From Lichenicola cladoniae (lineage in GTDB: Bacteria > Pseudomonadota > Alphaproteobacteria > Acetobacterales > Acetobacteraceae): a stretch of DNA of 64,000 nt. Position numbers and translations under genes: made by a program. A model generated the notes under the pieces. It saw only the letters and a list, made by a program, of their open reading frames with translations. It did not search any database and was not told the DNA's origin. Positions 22,912-31,681 of this stretch are shown one piece after another. Where the stretch lies: positions 2,168,501-2,232,500 of the forward strand of contig NZ_CP053708.1 of NCBI RefSeq assembly GCF_013201075.1, read 5' to 3'. Each line of letters opens with the position of its first letter. The stretch's first letter is position 1.

Positions 22912-23910
22912 ATGACGCCGGAGACGAGAGCGGCAATCGTCGGGTTGGCTGGAACGGCGCTGAGTCCCGACGAGAGCGCGCTTTTATCCCGCCATCCGCC
23001 GATCGGCGTTATTCTGTTCAAGCGCAACATCATCGACAAGGTACAAGTCGTTGGACTTGCGGCTTCGATAAGGCGTGTCGTCCCTGATGCGTTGCTGATG
23101 GTGGATCAGGAAGGCGGCCGCGTGGCCCGGCTTCGTCCGCCCGAATGGCGTGAGCATCCGCCGGCGGCGGCGATCGGCCTGCTGTATCGGCGTGATCGGA
23201 CCGCAGGGATCCGCGCGGCATTCCTGACCGGCGCGTTGATCGGGCACGACTGCGCCGGAACAGGCTTCGACGTAGTCTGCGCACCGGTGCTCGATCTCGT
23301 GGTTCCGGGTGCCAGTGCAGTGATCGGCGACCGTGCCTACTCGGACAAGCCGATGGAGGTGGCGGGACTTGCGGGCGCTATGGCGAGCGGCCTGCTCGCC
23401 GCGGGCGTCCAGCCTGTCGGCAAGCACGCACCAGGGCATGGCCGGGGTATGCTCGACAGCCATCTCGCACTGCCCGAACTGGACGATGTCGACGAGGCCG
23501 ACCTGGTCCCGTTCCGCGAACTGTCCTGGCTGCCCTGGATGATGACGGCCCATATCCGCTACCGGCAGGTCGATCCGGTGCATCCGGCGACGCTGTCCCG
23601 GAGCGTGATCCAGGATGTCATTCGTGGCCGGATCGGGTTCGACAACCTGCTGGTTTCGGACGATCTCGCGATGCATGCGGTGTCCGGCGATCCGGGAGGC
23701 GTGGCCCAGGCCAGCCTGCGGGCCGGCTGCGACATCGCACTTCATTGCTCGGGCGTATTCGATGAAACGCGTGGCGTGCTGGAGACCGTCTCGGGCCCGA
23801 GCCAGGCTGCCTTGAAGCGTCTCGCCGCAGCCCGGAAGATGGCGTCCGACTATCGCGTGGAGCTGGACCCGGATCTGCTCGCATCGGAGCGAGAGCGTCT
23901 GCTCGCATGA
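22912..23910 (+). CDS. nagZ: Beta-N-acetylhexosaminidase (GH3, NagZ-like)
   Basis: A 332-residue cytoplasmic glycoside hydrolase that removes N-acetylglucosamine from muropeptides in peptidoglycan recycling. MVDQEGGRVARL near the N-terminal third, KHAPGHGRGMLDSH with the catalytic His on its flexible loop, and LLVSDDLAMHA with the nucleophile Asp match NagZ. The usual KHFPGHG reads KHAPGHG here. It starts at ATG 22912, one base after the SPOR gene, and overlaps scpA by four bases. Confidence 0.94.
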   Translation: MTPETRAAIVGLAGTALSPDESALLSRHPPIGVILFKRNIIDKVQVVGLAASIRRVVPDALLMVDQEGGRVARLRPPEWREHPPAAAIGLLYRRDRTAGIRAAFLTGALIGHDCAGTGFDVVCAPVLDLVVPGASAVIGDRAYSDKPMEVAGLAGAMASGLLAAGVQPVGKHAPGHGRGMLDSHLALPELDDVDEADLVPFRELSWLPWMMTAHIRYRQVDPVHPATLSRSVIQDVIRGRIGFDNLLVSDDLAMHAVSGDPGGVAQASLRAGCDIALHCSGVFDETRGVLETVSGPSQAALKRLAAARKMASDYRVELDPDLLASERERLLA

Positions 23911-24680
23911 GCGAGGCGTCCTCGCCCGCGGCACCGAGCCAGGCGCCGCTGCTGCAACTGGACGGGTTCGAGGGCCCTCTGGACCTGCTGCTGGAACTAG
24001 CCCGGAACCAGAAGGTCGACCTCGCCGGTATCTCGATCCTGCAGCTGGTCGAGCAGTACCTGGCAGTGGTGGACGAGATGCGACTGGTCCGGCTCGAGCT
24101 GGCCGCCGACTGGCTGGTCATGGCCGCATGGCTCACCTGGCTGAAGTCGCGGCTGCTGCTGCCCGAGGACCAGGTCGCGACCGAGGAGGCCGAGGAGGCA
24201 GCCTCGGTGCTGCAGGCCCGGCTGCTCGAGCTGGCGCGGATCGGTGAGGCTGCCGCGTGGCTGCAGGCGAGACCACAGCTCGGCCGCGACGTTTTCCGCC
24301 GTGGCGCTTTCGAAAACCTGCTCGAGATCGATCGCAGCGGCCTGTCGCTGGATCTCGGCCAACTGCTCGGCGCCTACCTGGCTGCATGCAGGCGCACCGC
24401 GCGGCGACATGTGTATCGGCCGAAGCCGACCAGCTTCTGGACCGTGCAGGATGCGTTGGCCCGGCTGCAGAGGCTGCTCGGAGGCTATGCGACCGGCTGG
24501 ATCGCGCTGGAACGGTTCCTGCCGGAGGTCGAAGCCGGGCAGGGCCCGAGGCAGCTCCGCGCGGCCACGGCCGGCACGCTCCTGGCCGGGCTGGAGCTGG
24601 CCCGCAACGGCGAGCTAGAGCTTCGTCAGGACGAGCAATTCGGGGCGGTGCTGTTCCGTCGTGTCGAGGCTGTCGCATGA
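23907..24680 (+). CDS. scpA: Segregation and condensation protein A
   Basis: A 257-residue kleisin subunit of the Smc-ScpAB chromosome condensin. It opens with FEGPLDLLLELARNQKVDLAGISI, the typical ScpA N-terminus, and includes AAWLTWLKSRLLLPED. The C-terminal winged-helix region would contact the Smc head. It overlaps both nagZ and scpB by four bases. Confidence 0.95.
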   Translation: MSEASSPAAPSQAPLLQLDGFEGPLDLLLELARNQKVDLAGISILQLVEQYLAVVDEMRLVRLELAADWLVMAAWLTWLKSRLLLPEDQVATEEAEEAASVLQARLLELARIGEAAAWLQARPQLGRDVFRRGAFENLLEIDRSGLSLDLGQLLGAYLAACRRTARRHVYRPKPTSFWTVQDALARLQRLLGGYATGWIALERFLPEVEAGQGPRQLRAATAGTLLAGLELARNGELELRQDEQFGAVLFRRVEAVA

Positions 24681-25273
24681 TGCCGGACGATATCGAGCCG
24701 CTGGATTCAGGCTTCACCCTCGCCTGCCGCCTGGTGGAGGCCTTCGTGTTCGCATCCGCCGAGCCGGTCAGCGAGAAGGCGCTCGGCGAATTGCTGGTCA
24801 CCCAGGGGGTATCGGCCGGGATCGAAGGCGTGGTGCCGGTGATCGAGCAGGTGCGTTCGAGCTGCAAGGGGCGCGGCGTGACGCTGGTGCCGGTAGCGGG
24901 TGGCTGGCAGTTCCGGACCGCGCCGGACCTGGCTTCGCGTCTTACCAAGGTCATCGAGCGACCGCGCCGCCTGCCGCGGTCGGCGATGGAGACGCTGGCG
25001 ATCGTGGCCTACCATCAGCCGTGCACGCGGGCCGAGATCGAGACGATCCGCGGAGTCTCGCTCAGCCAGCAGACCTTCGACCTGCTGATGGAGGCATCGC
25101 TGATCGTCCCGGTCGGACGCAAGGAGGTGCCCGGCAGGCCTTCGTTGTGGGGTACGTCTACGGAGTTTCTGAGCCGCTTCGGCCTGAAGGCGATAGGCGA
25201 CCTGCCGCGACGCGAGGAATTGCTGACCGAACTGCCGGTGCTCGACGCCACCGGAAATCCGCCGGATAGCTGA
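24677..25273 (+). CDS. scpB: Segregation and condensation protein B
   Basis: A 198-residue partner of ScpA with two winged-helix domains. It shows VEAFVFASAEPVSEKALGELL and, in the second domain, LPRSAMETLAIVAYHQPCTRAEIETIRGV and GRKEVPGRPSLWGTSTEFL, all diagnostic for ScpB. ATG 24677 overlaps the scpA stop (ATGA). A 50-base gap separates it from tatB, where many alphaproteobacteria carry tatA. Confidence 0.95.
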   Translation: MMPDDIEPLDSGFTLACRLVEAFVFASAEPVSEKALGELLVTQGVSAGIEGVVPVIEQVRSSCKGRGVTLVPVAGGWQFRTAPDLASRLTKVIERPRRLPRSAMETLAIVAYHQPCTRAEIETIRGVSLSQQTFDLLMEASLIVPVGRKEVPGRPSLWGTSTEFLSRFGLKAIGDLPRREELLTELPVLDATGNPPDS

Positions 25274-25323
25274 CCGGACAGGGCCGTGTTAGGGAGTGAG
25301 CACTCACTGACGTCGTGGAATAG

Positions 25324-25956
25324 ATGTTCGATTTTGCCTGGTCCGAGCTCGCACTGATCGGCGTCGTCGGGCTGCTGTTCATCGGGCCCAAGGACATGCC
25401 GGTGGCGATCCGGACTGTCACCAACCTGCTCAAGAAGGGCCGCAAGCTGGCCGGCGAGTTCCAGACCCATGTCGACGACATGGTGCGCGAAGCCGATTTC
25501 GGCGAGGCGCGCGATCAGCTCCGGCAGCTGAAATCGTTCAACGTGCGCGGCCAGATCATGAAGGCACTGGACTCGGACGGCTCGATCAAGCGTACGCTCG
25601 AGCAACGGCCGCTGGCGGACATGAATACTGCCCCACGTTTCGCGCCGCCAACCGAATCGCTTCCAGTAGGAGACGCGTCGGCTGGGTCAAGCCTGCTGTC
25701 TCGGGAAAGCGTGCGCCCGATGCTCGGCACCCCAGCTGGGGACCGGTCCTGGGCGACGGTGGACAGCTTTACCGGACCCGAGGATGAAACCCTGATCGCC
25801 GCCGATCCGGCGCCGTCGATCGTGCCGCCGCCGGTAGCACGGCGCCTGCGGGCCGAGCGGGCACAGCCGCATCCGCCGAGCTTCCTGCCACCGCGGGCAG
25901 TCCATTCGCAGGCAGTGCGGCTCGACCGCACCACCAGGACAGGAGTGCCTCTTTGA
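25324..25956 (+). CDS. tatB: Twin-arginine translocase subunit TatB
   Basis: A 210-residue protein with one N-terminal helix (SELALIGVVGLLFIGPKDMP) including the conserved Glu, a hinge, an amphipathic helix (TVTNLLKKGRKLAGEFQTHVDDM) and a long Pro-rich tail. The long helical region and the tail fit TatB rather than TatA. It forms the receptor complex with TatC for folded Tat substrates. Its stop overlaps the tatC start by one base (TGATG). Confidence 0.93.
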   Translation: MFDFAWSELALIGVVGLLFIGPKDMPVAIRTVTNLLKKGRKLAGEFQTHVDDMVREADFGEARDQLRQLKSFNVRGQIMKALDSDGSIKRTLEQRPLADMNTAPRFAPPTESLPVGDASAGSSLLSRESVRPMLGTPAGDRSWATVDSFTGPEDETLIAADPAPSIVPPPVARRLRAERAQPHPPSFLPPRAVHSQAVRLDRTTRTGVPL

Positions 25957-26735
25957 TGGATGATCCCATCAAGGATCAGGCGATGCCTCTGCTCGAGCAT
26001 CTGGTCGAGCTGCGCAAGCGGCTACTCTGGTCGGCCGTCGCCTTCGCCCTGGCATTCCTGCTCTGCTACCATTTCTCGCAGCGGATATACCTCTTCCTGG
26101 CGCAACCCCTGGCTCATATCATGCGCCAGAAGGGTGAACAGCCACATCTCATATATACAGCGCTTTACGAGGCGTTCTTCACCTATATCAAGGTGGCATT
26201 CTTCGGCGCATCTTTCCTTTCGTTTCCGGTGGTTGCGACCCAGGCTTACATGTTCGTGGCTCCCGGGCTCTACCGAAGCGAGAAACGTGCGTTCCTGCCG
26301 TTCCTGATCGCCACCCCGATCCTGTTCTTTGCCGGGGCCGCACTGGCATATTATTTCGTATTTCCATTCGCCTGGAGCTTCTTCCTAAGTTTTCAGACGA
26401 GCTCCGGGAACGATCAGCAGCTGCAGATCCAGCTTCAGGCGAAGGTGAGCGAATACCTGGCGTTGGTAATGAAGCTGATCATGGCGTTCGGCATCGCGTT
26501 CGAGCTCCCGGTCGTGCTCACGCTGTGCGCAAAGGTCGGACTGGTGAACTCCGCCGGCCTGAAGAAGGTCAGGCGCTACGCCTATGTCGGCGCCTTCATC
26601 GCGGCGGCGATCCTGACCCCGCCGGACGTTATCACCCAGACCGGCCTCGCGGTGCCGCTGATCGCGCTCTACGAGATTTCGATCATTACGGCGCGGCTGG
26701 TCGAACCCAAGCCGGTCGTCGACGAGGAAACCTGA
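25956..26735 (+). CDS. tatC: Twin-arginine translocase subunit TatC
   Basis: A 259-residue, six-helix inner-membrane receptor for twin-arginine signal peptides. The cytoplasmic N-terminus has [16 protein letters not shown] with the conserved EHLxELR motif. [20 protein letters not shown] and [13 protein letters not shown] with its conserved Glu are also visible. ATG 25956 overlaps the tatB stop, and its own stop overlaps serS by one base. Confidence 0.96.
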   Translation: MDDPIKDQAMPLLEHLVELRKRLLWSAVAFALAFLLCYHFSQRIYLFLAQPLAHIMRQKGEQPHLIYTALYEAFFTYIKVAFFGASFLSFPVVATQAYMFVAPGLYRSEKRAFLPFLIATPILFFAGAALAYYFVFPFAWSFFLSFQTSSGNDQQLQIQLQAKVSEYLALVMKLIMAFGIAFELPVVLTLCAKVGLVNSAGLKKVRRYAYVGAFIAAAILTPPDVITQTGLAVPLIALYEISIITARLVEPKPVVDEET

Positions 26736-28006
26736 TGCACGATCTGCGTGCCTTGCGAGCCGATCCCGCAGGCTTCGACACGGCCCTGGCCCGGCGCGGC
26801 ATCGCGCCGGTCGCGGCTGCGGTCCTGGCACGCGACGAGGTCAGGCGCCGGGCGCTGACCGACTTGCAGGAGCTGCAGTCACGTCGGAATGCGCTGTCCA
26901 AGCAGGCCGGACAGGCCCGGCGTGACGGCACCGATTCCAGCGCCCTGGACGCCGAGTCAGTATCGCTCAAGGGCGAGATGGATCGCCTGCAGCAGGAAGC
27001 CGCGGCTGAGGATGCGGCTGTCCGGGTGGCACTTGCCGAATTGCCGAACCGCCTCGACGAGGAGGTACCGGACGGACGTGACGAAGCCGACAACGTCGTC
27101 GTGCATGAGCGCGGCCTTCGCCGGAATTTCGAGTTCACGCCGAAGCAGCATTACGAGTTGGGCGAGGCGCTCGGGCTGATGGATTTCGCCGCGGCGTCCA
27201 AGCTGTCCGGCAGCCGGTTCGTGGTGCTGCGCGGCGCATTGGCGCGGCTGGAGCGGGCACTTGGCCAGTTCATGCTCGACCTGCATACGGAGGAGCATGG
27301 CTACGTCGAGCACGCCGTGCCGCTGCTGGTGAACGAGGCGGCAATGTACGGTACCGACAAGCTGCCCAAGTTTGCCGACCAGTCCTTCTGCACCACCGAC
27401 GGACGCTGGCTGATCCCGACCGCCGAGGTTCCGCTGACCAGCCTGGTCGCCGACGAGATCCTTGCTGCGGGCAGCCTGCCGATCCGGGTCACCGCCCTGT
27501 CGGCATGCTTCCGCAGCGAGGCCGGTGCTGCCGGGCGCGACACGCGCGGCATGCTGCGCCAGCACCAGTTCATGAAAGTCGAACTGGTCTCGGTGGTGGA
27601 ACCCGACCACAGCGACGCCGAGCACGAGCGCATGACCCGGGCCGCCGAGACGGTGCTCGAGCGCCTCGATCTCCCATATCGCCGCATGCTGCTCTGTGCA
27701 GGCGATACAGGCTTCGGTGCGGCACGTACGTATGATCTCGAAGCTTGGCTGCCGGGGCAACAAGCCTGGCGCGAAGTGAGCTCCTGCTCCAACACGCGTG
27801 ATTTCCAGGCGCGGCGGATGAACGCGCGCTGGCGACCGGGAGCCAGTGGGCCGGCCGAGTTCGTGCACACGCTGAACGGCTCCGGTATCGCGGTCGGCCG
27901 GGCGATGATCGCGGTAATGGAGAACTACCAGCGCGCGGACGGCCGGATCGATGTTCCGGTGGCGCTTCAACCCTATCTCGGGGGCGCGAGCATCATCGGG
28001 GCTTAA
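26735..28006 (+). CDS. serS: Seryl-tRNA synthetase
   Basis: A 423-residue class II synthetase charging tRNA-Ser. The N-terminal coiled-coil arm (about 30-105) binds the tRNA long extra arm. Motif 2 ([22 protein letters not shown]) and motif 3 ([19 protein letters not shown]) are intact, as is TAEVPLTSL. Start ATG 26735 overlaps the tatC stop. It closes the operon that begins at argS. Confidence 0.97.
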   Translation: MHDLRALRADPAGFDTALARRGIAPVAAAVLARDEVRRRALTDLQELQSRRNALSKQAGQARRDGTDSSALDAESVSLKGEMDRLQQEAAAEDAAVRVALAELPNRLDEEVPDGRDEADNVVVHERGLRRNFEFTPKQHYELGEALGLMDFAAASKLSGSRFVVLRGALARLERALGQFMLDLHTEEHGYVEHAVPLLVNEAAMYGTDKLPKFADQSFCTTDGRWLIPTAEVPLTSLVADEILAAGSLPIRVTALSACFRSEAGAAGRDTRGMLRQHQFMKVELVSVVEPDHSDAEHERMTRAAETVLERLDLPYRRMLLCAGDTGFGAARTYDLEAWLPGQQAWREVSSCSNTRDFQARRMNARWRPGASGPAEFVHTLNGSGIAVGRAMIAVMENYQRADGRIDVPVALQPYLGGASIIGA

Positions 28007-28026
28007 TGCTCGCCAAGGTTGGTAGC

Positions 28027-28069
28027 GCGATCGTGATGCACGCATTAGTATCACGAGATGCACGATCGC
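28027..28069. terminator. Long-loop inverted repeat after serS
   Basis: GCGATCGTG (28027-28035) and CACGATCGC (28061-28069) are perfect 9-bp arms around a 25-nt loop. The element sits between the serS stop and the GTG start of the glycosyltransferase, with no T-run. It could end the argS-serS operon or be a protein-binding site. Confidence 0.45.
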
Positions 28070-28116
28070 TGCGTTGCCCGATTTTCTAGGCGCCGAGTTT
28101 CGGGCGGAAACCAGCC

Positions 28117-30075
28117 GTGCTGACCCGGCTAATCGACTCTCTCGAGACGATCCGCACGGTATCTCACCTCTACCGTGTCCTGTTGCAGCGACCTCCGGAT
28201 GGTCCGGGACTGGCACATAACGCCGGTCTGCTGGACGCTGGGGTCGAGGCATCCGAACTCATCGGCGCGATGCTCGCTTCCGGCGAGGCGCAGCATCTCT
28301 GGGCCGGGCAGGGCACGGTCGACATCGCCAGGTCGATCTGGGACTGCGGTCAGCCCAGTCTGCGCGGTTTCGCACGCCGTCGGGACGCGCGGTGTTTCGC
28401 GAAGGTCTGGAACGAGGCCTCCGGCATCGTGCAGTTCATCATCGAAGCTGTGCAGAGCGACCGGGCACGGTCCGTCCCGATCCTTCCGCTGCTGTTCCCG
28501 AACGGTATCGACCCCGACGACCGGGCCGACACGCCCGCCTGGGCCTATCCGCTGTGGGCCGAGGAGAGCGAGCGCGCGATCGAGGCCGGGTTGGCGTCCC
28601 TGCTGCCGAGGCTGCTCAGGTCCCGCAAGCGGATCGACCTCGTGCTCGAACTCGATCCGGGCGGCACGACCCCCGACCTGGTCGCCACGATCAATAGTCT
28701 GCGTGCGCAGGTCTACCCGCATTGGCGGCTTCTGCTCTCGGGAAGCCCCGCTCCGGGCCAGGGTGTTCCCGTCGACCCGAGGATCGTTCGGAGCGATGAG
28801 CGTTCCGTCGGGGATCTGGCGGACTGGATCGGCTGGCTCCGGCCCGGCGATACCTTGGCGCCGACGGCGTTGGCACTGTTCGCACTGACGATCCGGAAAC
28901 GGCACGGTGCGGTTGCGATCTATTGCGACGAGGATTGCCGGCAACCGGACGGGCTGCAGCCGAGGCCGGTCCTGAAGGCGGGCTGGGATCCGGACGCGGC
29001 CGAACGGATCGACGTCATGGGCGCACTGGCCTTGTATCGAGCCAGCCACCTTTATCGCGAGCCACGTACCCCCTTCGATGCAGGCGGCCCGATCGCACGG
29101 TGCCGAATCGCTACGCGTGACGCACGTGACCGGCAGGTGGTGCATCTCCCGGCAATCCTGTGCCACCGGATCGAAACGCCGGCCGCGACACTGCCGGTGG
29201 CGCCGCGTGATCCGGACAGGCCGCGCCCCACCGTGTCGGTGGTCATCGCCACGCGCGATCTCGCGTCCCGTCTCGCATGCTGCGTGAACTCACTGAGGCG
29301 TTGCACCGACTACCCGAACGTCCAGATTGTTCTGGTCGACAACGGTAGCAGCGAACCCGACGCGATCGCCTTGCTGGATCGGCTAGCCGGGGAAGCGGGC
29401 TGCCTGTTGCTCCGCAGGCCCGGGGCGTTCAACTGGTCGGCCCTGAATAACGAGGGCGTCCGGGCATCGTCGGGTGACATTGTCGTCCTGCTCAACAACG
29501 ATGTCGAATGTATCGAGCCGGGCTGGCTGGACGCCATGGTATTCGCCTGCCTGCAGCCGCAAGTCGGCGTGGTAGGAGCGCTGCTGCTGTTCCCGCGCGG
29601 CGAGGTGCAGCACGCCGGTATCGTCATCGGCCCCGGCCCGGTCGCGGCCCATGCCTGGAGCACCGGGCATGGGCATCACGCCGACCGGCAGAATTTCTCG
29701 GCCGTGACGGGGGCGTGCATGGCATTCAGGCGGTCGGTATTCGACGGTCTGAATGGGCTGAATGCCGCGCAGCTTCCGGTCACCTGGAACGACGTCGACT
29801 TCTGCCTTCGCGCTCGTGAGGCCGGCCTGCGTGTCGTTCTGGCGCGACAGGCGGTACTGGTCCACGACGAAGGTTCGACACGCACTCCCGACTCGGCACC
29901 GGAGAACCTGCCGCAACTGCTGCGCACCAGCGCCTACATCGCGACCAGGCACCGGCACGCGTTGACGGCCGATCCCTTTCTTAATCCCAACCTGACCGTC
30001 AAAAGTGGCGGCAGGCTCCTCGACCCATCGGCACCCCAACAGATCTGGCCGATCCTGCAACGGGGCGGCCGGTAA
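28117..30075 (+). CDS. Family 2 glycosyltransferase with DUF4214-like N-terminus
   Basis: A 652-residue protein. Residues about 15-70 (LYRVLLQRPPDGPGLAHNAG) resemble DUF4214-type repeats. The catalytic GT-A domain starts near residue 370 with PTVSVVIATRDLASRL, then LVDNGSSEPDA and VVLLNNDVECIEPGW, where NND is the DXD-like metal site. A later TWNDVDFCLRAREAG block is typical of rhamnosyl/O-antigen GT2 enzymes. It starts at GTG 28117 behind GGCGG. Likely product is a cell-surface polysaccharide; the sugar specificity is unknown. Two GT4 genes follow. Confidence 0.85.
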   Translation: MLTRLIDSLETIRTVSHLYRVLLQRPPDGPGLAHNAGLLDAGVEASELIGAMLASGEAQHLWAGQGTVDIARSIWDCGQPSLRGFARRRDARCFAKVWNEASGIVQFIIEAVQSDRARSVPILPLLFPNGIDPDDRADTPAWAYPLWAEESERAIEAGLASLLPRLLRSRKRIDLVLELDPGGTTPDLVATINSLRAQVYPHWRLLLSGSPAPGQGVPVDPRIVRSDERSVGDLADWIGWLRPGDTLAPTALALFALTIRKRHGAVAIYCDEDCRQPDGLQPRPVLKAGWDPDAAERIDVMGALALYRASHLYREPRTPFDAGGPIARCRIATRDARDRQVVHLPAILCHRIETPAATLPVAPRDPDRPRPTVSVVIATRDLASRLACCVNSLRRCTDYPNVQIVLVDNGSSEPDAIALLDRLAGEAGCLLLRRPGAFNWSALNNEGVRASSGDIVVLLNNDVECIEPGWLDAMVFACLQPQVGVVGALLLFPRGEVQHAGIVIGPGPVAAHAWSTGHGHHADRQNFSAVTGACMAFRRSVFDGLNGLNAAQLPVTWNDVDFCLRAREAGLRVVLARQAVLVHDEGSTRTPDSAPENLPQLLRTSAYIATRHRHALTADPFLNPNLTVKSGGRLLDPSAPQQIWPILQRGGR

Positions 30076-30145
30076 CGGATCATCCGGTGCAATTGACGGT
30101 CCGGGCGACACATGGTTTCTGCGCGATCCACAGCATGAGGCACAA

Positions 30146-31681
30146 ATGGGACAGGCATCCGCGGTCTGGATCGATGTAGAGGACCTGTTCCACTACGTCG
30201 GCCACAATGCCCGGCTCAGCGGTATCCAGCGCCTGACCTACGAACTCTATGCAGCGCTCGAACAGCAGTCGGCCAGCGGCCGGCAGATCGGTTTCGTACG
30301 GATCGATCCCCGGACCGACGAGTTCGTGACCGTTACCTGGGAACAGGTGCACGGCCTCTGCCATGGACTGACCACCTCACATGTCAAACCGGATCTGGAA
30401 CCGACCGAAGCGCCGCACGGCCGGTTTTTTCGCAAGATCGCGAACAGAGTGCAGGCCCGTCTGCCTGGCCCGGCACAGGAGCAATTCGCACATTTCTGCC
30501 GGTTGCAGGTCGCCGCTCTCAACTCGCTTTGCGAGCTTGGCCGCCAGAGCGTCCGGCGCAGGGGCCGCCGTCAGCCGCAATTGCCGGAGTACCGGATGCC
30601 GCCGGCGGTCGCAGGATCACCGGCGTCGGTGCAGACGGCCATCGTACGGCCCGATGGCGATGGTCGACTGCTCCACGAGGTGGCACGGTCCGGCGACTGG
30701 CTGCTGTCGCTCGGCGCCTCGTGGCATCGGGTCGATTATGGCCGGCTGCTGCACCGGACGCGGATAGAAACAGGCGTCAAGACGGGATTGCTTCTCTACG
30801 ATCTGATCCCGATCCGGCGGCCGGAATGGTGTCACCATACGTTGGTCGAAACATTCGAGCGCTGGTTCGAAGGCGTGCTGCCATCTGTCGATGCGATGTT
30901 CGCGATCTCCCAGGCCACCGCCGACGATGCGATGCGGTTGCTCGGTCAGCGAGGCAGGGGAGGCTTCGGCCCGATCCGGACGATCCCGGTCGGTACCGGG
31001 TTTCCGGCCTCGGTGGCCGCGGTCCAGGACGAGGTGGCGCGGGTATCCGCGCGTGCGCTACCGGCGCCAGGCAGCTACGTGCTGATCGTTTCGACGATCG
31101 AGGCGCGCAAGAACCATGCGCTGATGTTCCAGGTCTGGCGGAAATTGGCGCGGGACCTGCCGCCGAACGAGGTCCCCACGCTGGTGTTCGCGGGCCGGAT
31201 CGGCTGGCTGGTATCCGACCTGATGCTGCAGATCGCCAACACGAACTATGTCGACGGCAAGCTCCTGGTGATCGAGGACCCTTCGGACGCGGTGCTGATG
31301 CGCCTCTACGAAGGGTGCCTGTTCACCGTGATGCCGTCCTTCTTCGAAGGTTGGGGCTTGCCGGTAACCGAAAGCATGGCGGCGGGCAAGCCGTGCGTGG
31401 TGTCCAACGTGACGTCCCTGCCGGAAGCCGGTGCCGGCCTGGTGCGGATGTTCGATCCCTACGACTTCAACGATGCCTACCGTGTCATCTACGAAACCGT
31501 CCGGGACCGCGACGGACTGGCTCTCTGGGAACAGGAGGTTCGCCGCTCGTTCCGGCCGGTGGCCTGGGCGACGTCGGCCGATGTTCTTCTCAACGGGCTG
31601 GATATGCATGACAGCGATCGGGATGAAGCGTCCTTATCCCGTGTCGGGACCGTTGTGCCGTCCCTGGTGACCCATGGTTAA
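30146..31681 (+). CDS. Family 4 glycosyltransferase (paralogue 1)
   Basis: A 511-residue protein with a GT-B retaining transferase domain in its C-terminal half: YVLIVSTIEARKNHALMFQVW, PTLVFAGRIGW, then MPSFFEGWGLPVTESMAAGKPCVVSNVTSLPEA, the E-x7-E region. The N-terminus reads WIDVEDLFHYVGHNARLSGIQR, a motif shared with the next gene. The ATG at 30146 is chosen because GAGG lies five bases upstream; a longer frame lacks such a site. Its 3' end overlaps the next gene. It probably adds a sugar to an exopolysaccharide or O-antigen precursor. Confidence 0.86.
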   Translation: MGQASAVWIDVEDLFHYVGHNARLSGIQRLTYELYAALEQQSASGRQIGFVRIDPRTDEFVTVTWEQVHGLCHGLTTSHVKPDLEPTEAPHGRFFRKIANRVQARLPGPAQEQFAHFCRLQVAALNSLCELGRQSVRRRGRRQPQLPEYRMPPAVAGSPASVQTAIVRPDGDGRLLHEVARSGDWLLSLGASWHRVDYGRLLHRTRIETGVKTGLLLYDLIPIRRPEWCHHTLVETFERWFEGVLPSVDAMFAISQATADDAMRLLGQRGRGGFGPIRTIPVGTGFPASVAAVQDEVARVSARALPAPGSYVLIVSTIEARKNHALMFQVWRKLARDLPPNEVPTLVFAGRIGWLVSDLMLQIANTNYVDGKLLVIEDPSDAVLMRLYEGCLFTVMPSFFEGWGLPVTESMAAGKPCVVSNVTSLPEAGAGLVRMFDPYDFNDAYRVIYETVRDRDGLALWEQEVRRSFRPVAWATSADVLLNGLDMHDSDRDEASLSRVGTVVPSLVTHG

